Assembly: GCA_034440555.1 (NCBI GenBank)
Contig: JAWXCG010000306.1
Location: 1 to 31,710 of the forward strand
Direction: 5' to 3'
DNA from: 0-14-3-00-62-12 sp034440555
Lineage (GTDB): Bacteria > Pseudomonadota > Gammaproteobacteria > Xanthomonadales > Ahniellaceae
Length of the DNA: 31,710 nt
Under the pieces are notes generated by a model. It did not search any database, was not told the DNA's origin, and saw only the letters and a list, made by a program, of their open reading frames with translations. Numbering within the stretch: position 1 is the stretch's first letter; the number at the start of each line of letters is the position of its first letter. A program made the translations under genes and the position numbers. Shown here piece by piece: positions 16,110 to 24,966 of this stretch.

Positions 16110-16688
16110 TCAGGCCATCTGGCGGGCAACGAAATCCCAGTTGACCAGATTCCAGAACGCCTCGACATACTTGGCGCGGGCGTTGCGATAGTCGATGTAG
16201 TAGGCGTGTTCCCAGACATCGCAGGTCAGCAGCGTGCGGTCGGCACCGGTCAGCGGTGTAGCGGCATTGGAAGTGCTGGCCAGAGCCAACGAACCATCTG
16301 CACGCAGCAACAACCAGCCCCAACCAGAACCGAACGTCGTGATGCAGGTCTGGGTGAATTGTTCCTTGAACTGAGCAAATGAACCGAAGCTCGCATTGAT
16401 CGCATCGGCGAGCTTGCCGACGGGTTCGCCGCCGCCGTTGGGCTTCAGACAGTTCCAATAGAACGTGTGATTCCACACTTGCGCGGCGTTGTTGAACATG
16501 CCGCCGCTGGACTTGCGGATGATGTCTTCAAGCGACATCGATTCGAACTCGGTGCCTTTGATCTGATTGTTCAGATTGGTGACATAGGTCTGATGATGTT
16601 TGCCATAGTGAAAATCCAGCGTCTCTGCTGAAATATGCGGTGCTAGCGCATCGCGGGCATAGGGCAAGGCGGGCAGCTCAATGGCCAT
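16110..16688 (-). CDS. sodB: Iron superoxide dismutase
   Basis: This 192-residue cytoplasmic enzyme converts superoxide to oxygen and hydrogen peroxide. The four metal ligands are recognisable: His27, His74, Asp157 (in CDVWEHAYY) and His161. The active-site glutamine lies in the N-terminal half, in NNAAQVWNHTFYW (Gln70), and the second half has GSGWGWLLL. This pattern is the iron form rather than the manganese form. The ATG at 16688 opens with MAIELPALPY, the standard SodB start; the longer frame to 16799 has no support. It is divergent from the glutaredoxin gene, and the two are often neighbours in Xanthomonadales. Confidence 0.97.
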   Translation of the reverse strand: MAIELPALPYARDALAPHISAETLDFHYGKHHQTYVTNLNNQIKGTEFESMSLEDIIRKSSGGMFNNAAQVWNHTFYWNCLKPNGGGEPVGKLADAINASFGSFAQFKEQFTQTCITTFGSGWGWLLLRADGSLALASTSNAATPLTGADRTLLTCDVWEHAYYIDYRNARAKYVEAFWNLVNWDFVARQMA

Positions 16689-16935
16689 AAGAGTTGTTTC
16701 CGATTGATGCGCGATGGGCGCGGGCCGGCCATTGTAGAGCGAGGCTTGATCCGCTGCACTATCGGCATCGGTAAGTGATCTGGTACCGGCGACATGCAAC
16801 CAGTCGGGCCATCATGTCCCAAGTTCGGGCCGTTGGGTGATGCTGGATGGCATCGTCAAAGCGACTCGCCCCGGCCTACGCGCTAGAATGCACGCTCAGG
16901 TCTGCCGCCGCAGCCATCCTTGGAAATATCTGGTC

Positions 16936-17253
16936 ATGGACATCATCGAAGAAATCCGCAATACCGTTGACACCCACCCCATTGTCCTGTTCATGAAGGG
17001 AACACCGCAATTTCCGATGTGCGGATTCTCCAGCCGTACCTCGGCTGCATTGCGCGAGGTGGGTGCGCAATTCCACTCTGTGAACGTGCTGGAAAACCCC
17101 GAGATCCGCGCCAATTTACCGCGGCTCTCCAACTGGCCAACGTTTCCTCAGTTGTTCATCAATGGCGAACTCATTGGCGGATGCGACATCACCATGGAGT
17201 TGTACGAGAAAGGCGATTTGGCGCAAATGGTCAGCGAAGCCCAGAAAACTTGA
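16936..17253 (+). CDS. grxD: Monothiol glutaredoxin, Grx4 family (iron-sulfur cluster carrier)
   Basis: The 105-residue protein has the single-domain Grx4 layout. The active site is PMCGFSSR with the lone Cys29 in CGFS. The glutathione-binding segments are KGTPQFP, WPTFPQLFINGELIGGCDI and the terminal helix. Proteins of this type bind a [2Fe-2S] cluster with glutathione and hand it to other proteins, often with a BolA partner. The ATG at 16936 matches the family start (MDIIEEIRNTV); the longer frame from 16837 adds unrelated residues. The SDR gene starts 8 nt after the stop, so the two are probably co-transcribed. Confidence 0.96.
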   Translation: MDIIEEIRNTVDTHPIVLFMKGTPQFPMCGFSSRTSAALREVGAQFHSVNVLENPEIRANLPRLSNWPTFPQLFINGELIGGCDITMELYEKGDLAQMVSEAQKT

Positions 17254-17261
17254 GGCGGGAC

Positions 17262-18017
17262 ATGATCGCCGCAAAGACCGCCGCGCCTGCGACCGGCACA
17301 CTGGCAGGGCGGGTGATTCTGGTGACCGGTGCCAGTGGTGGATTGGGCAGTGCCTTGTGCAGACAGGCAGCAGCGCAGGGGGCAACATTGATTCTCTGCG
17401 GCCGCCGGGTGCGGCCGCTGGAAAAACTCTATGACGAGTTGCTAGCCGCGGGCGCAGCCGAAGCAGGGATTTATCCGATCGACCTTGAAGGAGCAAGCCC
17501 GGCCGATTTTCAGCAATTGGCTGAAACGGTCGAGCGCGAGTTCGGCCGGCTCGATGGCTTGGTCCACGCGGCTGCGCACTTTACCGGGCTGGTCGCGCAT
17601 TCGGTGACACCACCGGACGAGTGGCTGAAGAGCATTCAGGTCAATTTGAATGCACCCGTAGCGTTGACGCAGGCCTGTTTGCCGGTAATGCGCAAAAGTC
17701 GTGACGCGGCTTTGCTGGTGGTGCTCGATCAATCAGAGCGTGTCGGCAAGGCACATTGGGGCGCGTATGGAGTCGCCAAAATTGCGTTACGTGGTGTGCT
17801 GTCGCAATGGTCGCAGGAATTGGATCACACGCCCATCCGTGTTCATGGTCTGGTACCTACGCCAATGCGCACGCGCCTGCGTTCGCTCGCTTACTTCGCC
17901 GAAAATCCCGGGTTGATCAGCCTTCCCGATGATGTCGCGTCGGCTTGTGTGGAGTTGCTGTCGCCCACCGGGAATGTCTGGCGTGGGCGAATCCGCGATC
18001 TCAACCATTCGATGTGA
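17262..18017 (+). CDS. Short-chain dehydrogenase/reductase, YciK-like
   Basis: This is a 251-residue Rossmann-fold oxidoreductase. The cofactor loop is TGASGGLG at residues 22-29, and GRR at about 47-49 suggests NADP(H). The catalytic YxxxK is Tyr169 and Lys173 in WGAYGVAK. The serine normally found 13 residues before the tyrosine is replaced by Asp156 (LDQSERVGKAHWGAY), though a serine occurs two residues later. Length and the WGAY stretch resemble E. coli YciK, whose substrate is not established. The start lies 8 nt after the grxD stop, with AGGCGGG as a ribosome site. Substrate unknown; activity may be altered if the serine is truly displaced. Confidence 0.88.
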   Translation: MIAAKTAAPATGTLAGRVILVTGASGGLGSALCRQAAAQGATLILCGRRVRPLEKLYDELLAAGAAEAGIYPIDLEGASPADFQQLAETVEREFGRLDGLVHAAAHFTGLVAHSVTPPDEWLKSIQVNLNAPVALTQACLPVMRKSRDAALLVVLDQSERVGKAHWGAYGVAKIALRGVLSQWSQELDHTPIRVHGLVPTPMRTRLRSLAYFAENPGLISLPDDVASACVELLSPTGNVWRGRIRDLNHSM

Positions 18018-18136
18018 TGTGAAACACGGGGGCAACGGTATATGTGGCAGGCGCGCGCAGCCGCGAATAGCGTTTGTCAAAGCTTGTGGGTTCGCGTCCA
18101 GACGCCCGTTCCCACTTCAAAGGTTGGGAAATCACT

Positions 18137-18739
18137 ATGACCACATTGTCTGCTGCATTGTTGCTGTTCTTGGTGATGGATCCACTGGGCAATGTACCGG
18201 TGTTCCTGAGCCTGCTGAAGGATCTCTCGCCACGACGTCGGCGCTTCGTGCTGGCACGCGAGCTGCTGATCGCGCTGGCCACGTTGCTGGCATTTCTTTA
18301 TGGCGGCAGGTTGTTATTGGAGGCGCTGCACCTGCGTCAGGAATCGGTCAGCATTGCCGGGGGCATCGTGCTGTTCCTGATCGGTGTGCGTATGATCTTC
18401 CCTCCCAAGGAAGGCATCTTTGGTCCCACGCATGGCGGCGAGCCGATGATTTTTCCGATGGCGATTCCGGGCATCGCCGGGCCCTCGGCGATGGCCATGT
18501 TGATGTTGCTGGGCCACGAGCATCCGGGTCGAACAGTGGACTGGACCATCGCATTGCTCGGGGCATGGGCGGCGACTGCGGCGGTGTTGTTCGCTGCAAC
18601 GTTGTTGTTCAAGTGGTTGGGCGAGAGCGTGCTGGGCGCGTTCGAAAAGCTGATGGGCATGCTTCTGGTGGCAATCTCGGTGCAGATGCTGCTGGACGGG
18701 GTCGCGTCTTTTCTGGCGGCAGCGCCCCCCGCGCTTTAA
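18137..18739 (+). CDS. MarC-family integral membrane protein
   Basis: This 200-residue protein has about six transmembrane segments and the MarC hallmark near the start (LLFLVMDPLGNVPVFLSLLK). A second conserved stretch is FPMAIPGIAGPSAMAMLM in the middle. MarC proteins were once linked to antibiotic resistance, but that role was withdrawn and the function is unknown; they are inner-membrane proteins. The ATG at 18137 is taken because the conserved N-terminus follows; the longest frame begins 63 bp earlier without family similarity. It lies 119 bp after the SDR gene on the same strand. Confidence 0.9.
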   Translation: MTTLSAALLLFLVMDPLGNVPVFLSLLKDLSPRRRRFVLARELLIALATLLAFLYGGRLLLEALHLRQESVSIAGGIVLFLIGVRMIFPPKEGIFGPTHGGEPMIFPMAIPGIAGPSAMAMLMLLGHEHPGRTVDWTIALLGAWAATAAVLFAATLLFKWLGESVLGAFEKLMGMLLVAISVQMLLDGVASFLAAAPPAL

Positions 18740-18986
18740 GCGGAGGCATGAATTGCGTTCTGAACGCGTTTCAAGCAATTGAAAACATTGAGTAATGTGA
18801 CGATGCCGGCACGATGATGCGGTCTGACACGAGACTGTTAGCAATCTGTCATGCCAAGAGGTTAAACTGTCGTTAATCCCGTCTTGATTCATCTAACAGT
18901 GTGTGGCTCCCCGAACGAGTGCGCGCCGACGGATGTGTTGCGAAATGCCGGGATATCCGTAATGCCATTTAATTGAGGGTGAAACC

Positions 18987-21900
18987 ATGTTCGAGCGAAA
19001 CACAGTGCAGATCATTCTGCTCGCGTTGCTTGCCCTGTTTGCCAGCGTGCCTGCCTTTGCGCAAAGCACGTCAGCCAGCTTGGCGGGCCGCATAATCGAT
19101 GCGCAGGGGGCTCCGGTCGCCAGCGCTACAGTCGATATCCTGCATCAGCCCTCGGGCTCAAAACAGGCTTTGGTAACCGATGACGACGGTCGCTTCAGCA
19201 CGCGCGGTTTGCGTGTCGGTGGCCCGTACACGGTGACTGCCAGCAAGGATGGCCTTGACACCAGCCGCGACGACGTTTTCCTGCTGCTCGCCGAAACTGC
19301 CTCGGTCACCTTGACGCTGGCCAGCGACGCTGCCGAACTGGAAGCGATCGAAGTTGTGGCTTCGAGCGCGTTGTCCGCTTTTACACCGGACAACATGGGC
19401 GCATCGACCAACATTACCGTTGAACAGATCGAAGAACTGCCCTCCATCGGCCGCAGTATCGGCGACTATGTGCGTTTCGATCCACGCATCGTGCAGACCG
19501 ACAAAGGCCGCGGCGAACTTTCCGCTGCCGGCCAGAACAGCCGCTACAACAACATCCGTGTTGACGGTGTGCCAACCAACGATCAGTTCGGCCTGAATGC
19601 GAGCGGCCTGCCGGCGTTGAACCAGCCGATTTCGATTGACTGGATCCAGGAGTTCAACGTTGGTATTTCCAACTTCGACGTGACCCAAACCGATTTCGTC
19701 GGCGCCAACATCAATGCCGTAACCAAGAGCGGTGGCAATGAGTTCAGCGGCGGTGTCTACGCGGTTTATCGCAACAACGACATGGTCGGTGACGAACCCG
19801 CTGATTTCACTGCCTTTGACGACGAGTACACCGTCGGTGCCTACGTCGGTGGTCCGATCATCAAGGACACGCTGTTTTTCTTCCTCGGTTACGAAGAGTT
19901 CCAGCGTTCATCGCCAGCGCCGGATGTCGGTGTTGTCGGGTCGGGGGCCAGCACCATCGTGCAAGGTCTGACCCAGGCTGACCTAGATCGCATCGCTACA
20001 ATCGCGCAAACGCAGTACGGGTTGAACCTCGGCGGCACGTCGTTGCCAGCCGGCCTCGATAATACCGATGAGAAACTGATCGCCAAGATCGACTGGAACA
20101 TCAACGACGCACACCGTATGACCTTTCGCTACAACAAGACCGAGGGTGTTGACCAAGTGCTGTCAAACCTTGGCCGTACCGCATATTCGTTCTCGTCCAA
20201 CTGGTTTCAGAGCAATATCAGTTTCGAGAATTACGCCCTTTTGCTGTATAGCAACTGGAGCGATTCGTTCTCGACCGAAGCCAATATTTCTTATTCTTCC
20301 TATGATTCGGCGCCGACCTTTGACATCCGCGCGCCCCAGGTTCGCGTCGGTGTCAACAACGATGCCACCGGTGTGTTTTTCGGCACCGAGCGCTCGCGTC
20401 AGTCCAATCTGCTCGGTGTAGACACACTGACTGGCTATTTTGCCGGAGACTGGTTCCTGGGTGATCACGTTGTGCGCATGGGCTTTGACTATGAAGCCAA
20501 TGACGTCTACAACTTGTTCCTGCAAGATACCTTTGGCAACTACAACTTCAGCAGCATCGACAATTTCGCTGCGGGCACCTGGCGCACGTTTGCGTTCCAG
20601 ACGCTGCGTCCGGGTGTGACATCGGCAGCGGCCGAATTTGAGTTCGCCAATCTGGGTCTGTTTGTTCAGGACACCTGGACCTATAGTCCGAACCTGAATT
20701 TCCAGTATGGCTTCCGTGTCGACCGCAATATTCTCGATGAATCGCCGCCATTCAATGCGGCTGCTCTGACCACGTTCGGCTTCGACAACACCTTGACTAC
20801 CGATGGTCAGACCTCGGTGCAGCCGCGCCTGGGCTTCAACTACACCTTCGATACCGAGCGCGCGACGCAGCTGCGCGGCGGTGTTGGCCTTTTCCAGGGT
20901 TCTTCGCCGGGCGTCTGGTTGTCGAACTCGTTCTCCAATCCGGGTGTGCTGACCCAGGGCGTCTCGCTGCAGAATGGTTCGGGTTTCAATCCGAATCCGG
21001 ATACGCAGGCTCCGCCGTTGGGCACGCCGCCGGCAGCGCTGGTGAACTTCCTGGCGCCCGATTTCCAGCAGCCGACGGTGTGGAAGATCAATCTCGCATT
21101 CGAGCATGAGTTGCCGTGGATGGGCCTGGTGGCTGGTGCCGAGTGGCTGCGCAATGTCACCGAACAGGGCGTTGCATTTGAGCACCTGAATCTGGGTGCT
21201 GCGCGCGGCATCCTGCCGGACGGCCGTTATTTTTACTGGACCACGGTGGCGCCGACCGGCTTTACCGCAACGGGTAATGCCTCTACAAACTCGAACCGCC
21301 ACAATCGCAACCGCAGCTTTACCGACGTGGTTTTGTTGAAGAACACCAACAAAGGCATGTCCGATAACTTGACGCTGTCGCTGGACAAACCGTTCGAGGA
21401 CAACTGGAGTGCGCGCGTTGCCTACACCTATGGCAAGTCCACTGAAGTCAGCCCGGGTACTTCGTCGGTGGCACTGTCCAATTGGAATAACCGCGCAATT
21501 TTTAATCCGAACGAAGAGGCCAATAGCAGCGCGAATTACGAGATTCGCGATCGCTACACCGGCCTGTTCACCTATCGCCTCGCCTTCGCTGAAGACTTCC
21601 CGACCACGTTTGGTCTGTTCTATGAAGGCCGCACCGGTCGTACCCACAGCTATGGCTTCACTGGCGATGCCAACGGCGACGGTATCCAGGGCAACGATCT
21701 GTTCTACGTTCCACTGGATGGTGAAGTAACGTTCACAGCGACTTCGTCGGCGGCCGATATCGCTGCGTTCCAGGCCTACATCGATAGCCAGGATTCACTG
21801 TCCGCCAGTCGTGGTTCCGTTGCGCATCGCAATGGCTCGCGCTCGCCATATATCAACCAGTTCGATCTGCGCATCTCCCAGGCGATCCCGGCAGGTTTCG

Positions 21901-22163
21901 GCAACCGCGCCGAGATTTTCCTGGACATCCAGAACATCGGCAATCTGGTGAATAAGGACTGGGGCCATATCGACGAAGTCGGCTTCCCGTATAACCTGGG
22001 TGTGGCGCGCTTTGCCGGCGTCAGCGGCGGTCGTTATGTCTATGACGTCTCGACCTACGTGAACGAAACCACCGGTGCGTTGACCTTGCCGTCAACCGGT
22101 CGCGCCGACGGCATTGGCCAATCGCGTTGGTCGGCTCAGGTTGGCGTGCGTTACGAGTTCTGA
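18987..22163 (+). CDS. Oar-like TonB-dependent outer-membrane receptor with carboxypeptidase-regulatory-like N-domain
   Basis: This is a 1058-residue outer-membrane protein. The signal peptide is about residues 1-25 (IILLALLALFASVPAFA). Next comes an immunoglobulin-like carboxypeptidase regulatory domain (ASLAGRIIDAQGAPVASATV, about 29-105). A plug domain starts at about 120 (NITVEQIEELPSIGRSIGDY; NNIRVDGVPTNDQFGL; NAVTKSGGNEFSGGVYAVYR), and a long beta-barrel ends in Gln-Val-Gly-Val-Arg-Tyr-Glu-Phe. This layout fits the Oar group, abundant in Xanthomonadales and Myxococcales. Such receptors import large ligands or peptides with TonB energy, but the ligand is not predictable. GAGGGTGAAACC precedes the ATG. 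The gene stands alone with a 247-bp leader and its own terminator. Confidence 0.93.
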   Translation: MFERNTVQIILLALLALFASVPAFAQSTSASLAGRIIDAQGAPVASATVDILHQPSGSKQALVTDDDGRFSTRGLRVGGPYTVTASKDGLDTSRDDVFLLLAETASVTLTLASDAAELEAIEVVASSALSAFTPDNMGASTNITVEQIEELPSIGRSIGDYVRFDPRIVQTDKGRGELSAAGQNSRYNNIRVDGVPTNDQFGLNASGLPALNQPISIDWIQEFNVGISNFDVTQTDFVGANINAVTKSGGNEFSGGVYAVYRNNDMVGDEPADFTAFDDEYTVGAYVGGPIIKDTLFFFLGYEEFQRSSPAPDVGVVGSGASTIVQGLTQADLDRIATIAQTQYGLNLGGTSLPAGLDNTDEKLIAKIDWNINDAHRMTFRYNKTEGVDQVLSNLGRTAYSFSSNWFQSNISFENYALLLYSNWSDSFSTEANISYSSYDSAPTFDIRAPQVRVGVNNDATGVFFGTERSRQSNLLGVDTLTGYFAGDWFLGDHVVRMGFDYEANDVYNLFLQDTFGNYNFSSIDNFAAGTWRTFAFQTLRPGVTSAAAEFEFANLGLFVQDTWTYSPNLNFQYGFRVDRNILDESPPFNAAALTTFGFDNTLTTDGQTSVQPRLGFNYTFDTERATQLRGGVGLFQGSSPGVWLSNSFSNPGVLTQGVSLQNGSGFNPNPDTQAPPLGTPPAALVNFLAPDFQQPTVWKINLAFEHELPWMGLVAGAEWLRNVTEQGVAFEHLNLGAARGILPDGRYFYWTTVAPTGFTATGNASTNSNRHNRNRSFTDVVLLKNTNKGMSDNLTLSLDKPFEDNWSARVAYTYGKSTEVSPGTSSVALSNWNNRAIFNPNEEANSSANYEIRDRYTGLFTYRLAFAEDFPTTFGLFYEGRTGRTHSYGFTGDANGDGIQGNDLFYVPLDGEVTFTATSSAADIAAFQAYIDSQDSLSASRGSVAHRNGSRSPYINQFDLRISQAIPAGFGNRAEIFLDIQNIGNLVNKDWGHIDEVGFPYNLGVARFAGVSGGRYVYDVSTYVNETTGALTLPSTGRADGIGQSRWSAQVGVRYEF

Positions 22164-22205
22164 TCTAAAGGTGCAGGGCTTGCCCCGCACGCTGTTGTTT
22201 TGAAT

Positions 22206-22234
22206 AAGGGCGGCCCAAAAGGCCGCCCTTTTTT
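22206..22234 (+). terminator. Intrinsic terminator after the Oar-like receptor gene
   Basis: AAGGGCGGCC (22206-22215) pairs perfectly with GGCCGCCCTT (22221-22230) around a CAAAA loop, followed by a T-run to 22234. It lies 42 nt past the receptor stop codon. Confidence 0.93.
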
Positions 22235-22330
22235 CTGTCTGGTGAGCGGCAAATGCGCTAAACGCTTGACCCAGCGTCATAGTTTCGGAATGCTTACCGA
22301 CCCGCGGTTCACACGCCGCAGAATCTGGCG

Positions 22331-23383
22331 ATGCCTCTGCTTCCGATGGTCAATCTCAGTCTGCTCAAGAACCTTGTCCCACTGGCTTCGCTGTTGCCGA
22401 CGGATCGCGCTGAGTTGGCCAAACACTGTCGAGTGGGAGCGTATACGCCCGGCCAGATTGTCTTCAGCCGGGGGGATTCTGCGCAGACCGTTCCTTACCT
22501 GCTGAGCGGGGTTGTGGAGATACTTGACGGTCACAATACCCGTGTTGTGCGCGCAGAAACGCCAGACGCCCTGCAGCCTTTGGCACAGGGGGCGCGGCGG
22601 GCGACGACGGCTACCTGCGTGAAGCCGGCGCAGATTCTGCTGGTGAACCGGGAGCACCTCGATCTGGTGCTGACATGGGCACAGACCGGGGGCGTGGAAG
22701 TCGTCGATATTTCCGGCAAATCCGATGCGGACGACGACTCCAATGACTGGATGACGGCACTGTTGCAGAACCAGGCATTTCATCTGATTCCGCCGGGTAA
22801 CATCGCGCAGTTGTTTTCCTGCATGCAGTCGGATTTCTTCCCTGCCGGCAAGACCATCATCCGTCAAGGCAATGCCGGTGACGCTTACTTCATCATTACT
22901 GAAGGCCGTGTGCAGGTGGTTCGCGAAGAGGCCGACGGCATCAATGAGACCGAGATCTCGCAGTTGTCGGTCGGACGCGGATTCGGGGAGGAGGCACTGC
23001 TGTCGGGCAATCCGCGCAACGCGAGCGTGCGCGCATTGACCGATGTGAAAGTCATGCGCATCGGTGGGCATGATTTCGAGCGATTGCTCAAGGCGCCGTT
23101 GTTGCGTGAAATTGCCTTGGACGAAGTGGATGCGCGTATCCAGCTCGTGGATGTGCGATTGCCGGACGAGTACAAGGCTGGGCATCTGCCGGATGCGATC
23201 AGCCTGCCGCTGTCGCGTCTGCGTGAATTGGCAGTGCAGCTTGATCCCGCACGCGTGTGTGCGGTGTATTGCGATTCCGGTCGGCGCAGTGCCTCGGCGA
23301 CTTACTTGCTTTGTGAGCGGGGGTTTGATGCCCGACTGGTGGTCGGTGGTGTCGACGCTGGCCTGCTGACTGCCATTTTTTGA
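22331..23383 (+). CDS. Tandem cyclic-nucleotide-binding-like domains fused to a rhodanese domain
   Basis: The 350-residue cytoplasmic protein has three parts. The first (about 10-115, CRVGAYTPGQIVFSRGDSAQ, VPYLLSGVVEIL) has the CRP/cNMP fold but no recognisable phosphate-binding cassette. The second (about 145-255) is better preserved: FFPAGKTIIRQGNAGDAYFI and the cassette GFGEEALLSGNPRNASVRA with Arg229 at the usual phosphate-contact site. The third (about 265-350) is a rhodanese domain with VDVRLPDEYKAGHLPDA and catalytic Cys314 in YCDSGRRSAS. A plausible role is nucleotide-controlled sulfur transfer or sensing, which is inference. Met1 (22331) or Met6 (22346) may be the start. It precedes ppnN by 79 bp on the same strand. 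Confidence 0.88.
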   Translation: MPLLPMVNLSLLKNLVPLASLLPTDRAELAKHCRVGAYTPGQIVFSRGDSAQTVPYLLSGVVEILDGHNTRVVRAETPDALQPLAQGARRATTATCVKPAQILLVNREHLDLVLTWAQTGGVEVVDISGKSDADDDSNDWMTALLQNQAFHLIPPGNIAQLFSCMQSDFFPAGKTIIRQGNAGDAYFIITEGRVQVVREEADGINETEISQLSVGRGFGEEALLSGNPRNASVRALTDVKVMRIGGHDFERLLKAPLLREIALDEVDARIQLVDVRLPDEYKAGHLPDAISLPLSRLRELAVQLDPARVCAVYCDSGRRSASATYLLCERGFDARLVVGGVDAGLLTAIF

Positions 23384-23418
23384 CCATCATTCTTGACCAT
23401 CATTCTTGATCGTCATTG
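23380..23418. repeat. 13-bp tandem repeat, three units, over the stop codon of the cNMP/rhodanese gene
   Basis: Two identical units TTGACCATCATTC (23380-23392 and 23393-23405) are followed by a diverged third unit, TTGATCGTCATTG (23406-23418). The first unit contains the TGA stop codon of the upstream gene. The repeats lie 44 bp before the ppnN start. Confidence 0.85.
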
Positions 23419-23462
23419 CCCAACTGTTGTCTTCTCATTGACACGATTTTATTGGAGTTTTC

Positions 23463-24839
23463 ATGGGCGCAAGTGTTGCGACAGTAAATGCTTTGATTTC
23501 GCCAATTGGCGGGATGGATGTGCTTTCGCGCCAGGAAGTGTCGCGTTTGCGCGACGCGAGTTCTGGTGGCTTGCACTTGCTGATGCGGCGCTGTGCACTG
23601 GCAGTGCTCAACAGCGGTTCGTTGAGCGACGACCCGCGCGCAATGAGCGAGCGCTATCCGGATTTCGATATCCAAGTGCAGCAACAGGACCGCGGCATCA
23701 AGCTGGAGCTGAAAAACGCGCCAGCCGAAGCTTTTGTCGATGGCAAGATCATTCGCGGTGTCAACGAACAGTTGTTCGCCGTGGTGCGCGACATTGCCTA
23801 TGTCGCGAGCGATATCCAGTCCGGCCGTTTCAATCTGAACGAGACGCATGGCATCACCAACGCGGTATTCGAAATACTGCGCAATGCCCGGGTGCTGCGC
23901 CCCAATGTCGACCCGAGCATGGTCACCTGCTGGGGCGGCCACTCGATTCCGCGCCATGAGTACGAGTACACCAAGGCGGTTGGCTATCAGTTGGGATTGC
24001 GCGGCCTGGATATCATCACCGGTTGCGGCCCTGGGGCAATGAAGGGCCCGATGAAGGGCGCTACGATTGGCCACGCCAAGCAGCGCCGCAAGGGCAACCG
24101 TTACATCGGAATCACCGAACCCGGAATCATCGCTGCGGAGTCGCCCAATCCGATCGTCAATCATTTGATCATCATGCCGGACATCGAAAAACGCCTCGAA
24201 GCGTTTGTGCGCCTGACGCATGGCATCATCGTATTTCCCGGCGGCGTTGGTACCGCCGAGGAGATTCTTTATCTGCTGGGCATCCTGTTGCACCCGGATA
24301 ACGCGGGTACGCCGTTCCCGTTCGTGATGACCGGACCCAAAGAGTCAGCCGCGTATTTCGAACAGATCGACGCTTTCCTGCGCCTGGTGCTCGGCGATTC
24401 GGTTTCCCAGCACTATCAGATCATCGTCGATGATCCTGGCAAAGTAGCGCAGGTGATGGCCAAGGGCGTCAACAAGGTGCGCGAGTTCCGCATCAATCAG
24501 CGCGACGCGTTCTTTTTCAATTGGGCGCTCAGAATCGAAGAGTCACTGCAACACCCGTTTGCCCCGACGCATGAAAACATGGCGTCTCTGTTGATTTCGC
24601 GCAGCCAGGCGCGCCATGCGCTGGCCTCTCAGCTGCGCCGCGCGTTCTCGGGGATAGTCGCCGGCAACGTCAAAGAGGAGGGAATGCGCGCGATCGAACA
24701 ATACGGTCCGTTCGAGATCCACGGCGAGCCGGACATCATGCAAGCATTGGATCGGCTTCTGGCGGCATTCGTCGCGCAACACCGCATGAAGTTGCCGGGT
24801 GGAGAGACCTACAAACCCTGCTATAGGTTGGTGACGTAG
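23463..24839 (+). CDS. ppnN: Pyrimidine/purine nucleotide 5'-monophosphate nucleosidase
   Basis: This 458-residue cytoplasmic enzyme of the LOG/YgdH family splits nucleoside monophosphates into base and ribose-5-phosphate. The length is close to E. coli PpnN (about 454). The N-terminal domain starts LISPIGGMDVLSRQEVSRL, as in YgdH. The central lysine-decarboxylase-like fold has CGPGAMKGPMKGATIGHAKQ and PGGVGTAEEILYLLGIL at about residue 259, the LOG active-site motif PGGxGTxxE. In E. coli the enzyme is controlled by (p)ppGpp. The ATG at 23463 is preceded by TTGGAGTTTTC as a fair ribosome site. The stop codon lies inside a REP-like palindrome. Confidence 0.95.
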   Translation: MGASVATVNALISPIGGMDVLSRQEVSRLRDASSGGLHLLMRRCALAVLNSGSLSDDPRAMSERYPDFDIQVQQQDRGIKLELKNAPAEAFVDGKIIRGVNEQLFAVVRDIAYVASDIQSGRFNLNETHGITNAVFEILRNARVLRPNVDPSMVTCWGGHSIPRHEYEYTKAVGYQLGLRGLDIITGCGPGAMKGPMKGATIGHAKQRRKGNRYIGITEPGIIAAESPNPIVNHLIIMPDIEKRLEAFVRLTHGIIVFPGGVGTAEEILYLLGILLHPDNAGTPFPFVMTGPKESAAYFEQIDAFLRLVLGDSVSQHYQIIVDDPGKVAQVMAKGVNKVREFRINQRDAFFFNWALRIEESLQHPFAPTHENMASLLISRSQARHALASQLRRAFSGIVAGNVKEEGMRAIEQYGPFEIHGEPDIMQALDRLLAAFVAQHRMKLPGGETYKPCYRLVT

Positions 24840-24869
24840 GCGTCGAACGGCACGCGTCGCCCGGCCTAC
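24836..24869. repeat. REP-like palindrome at the ppnN stop codon
   Basis: GTAGGC (24836-24841) pairs with GCCTAC (24864-24869), and the interior contains GCACGCGTCGC. The ppnN TAG stop lies inside the left arm. A related core occurs between accC and prmA. Confidence 0.6.
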
Positions 24870-24966
24870 AATGCAGGCATCATGCTGCCAACATCCAGCA
24901 TCTTGTCAGCATCTGGACATCTCAAGCCCGAACCCGCACACTACAAGTTCATTCGAGACGGTGTTC

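Noticed and set aside
18740..18986. Small gene in the leader of the Oar-like receptor
   Set aside because: No frame with a ribosome site and protein-like composition was found. The region looks like an ordinary leader and promoter area, but no box could be assigned safely.
20163..21647. Minus-strand frame of 494 codons
   Set aside because: It is the antisense of the Oar-like receptor barrel and has no recognisable domain.
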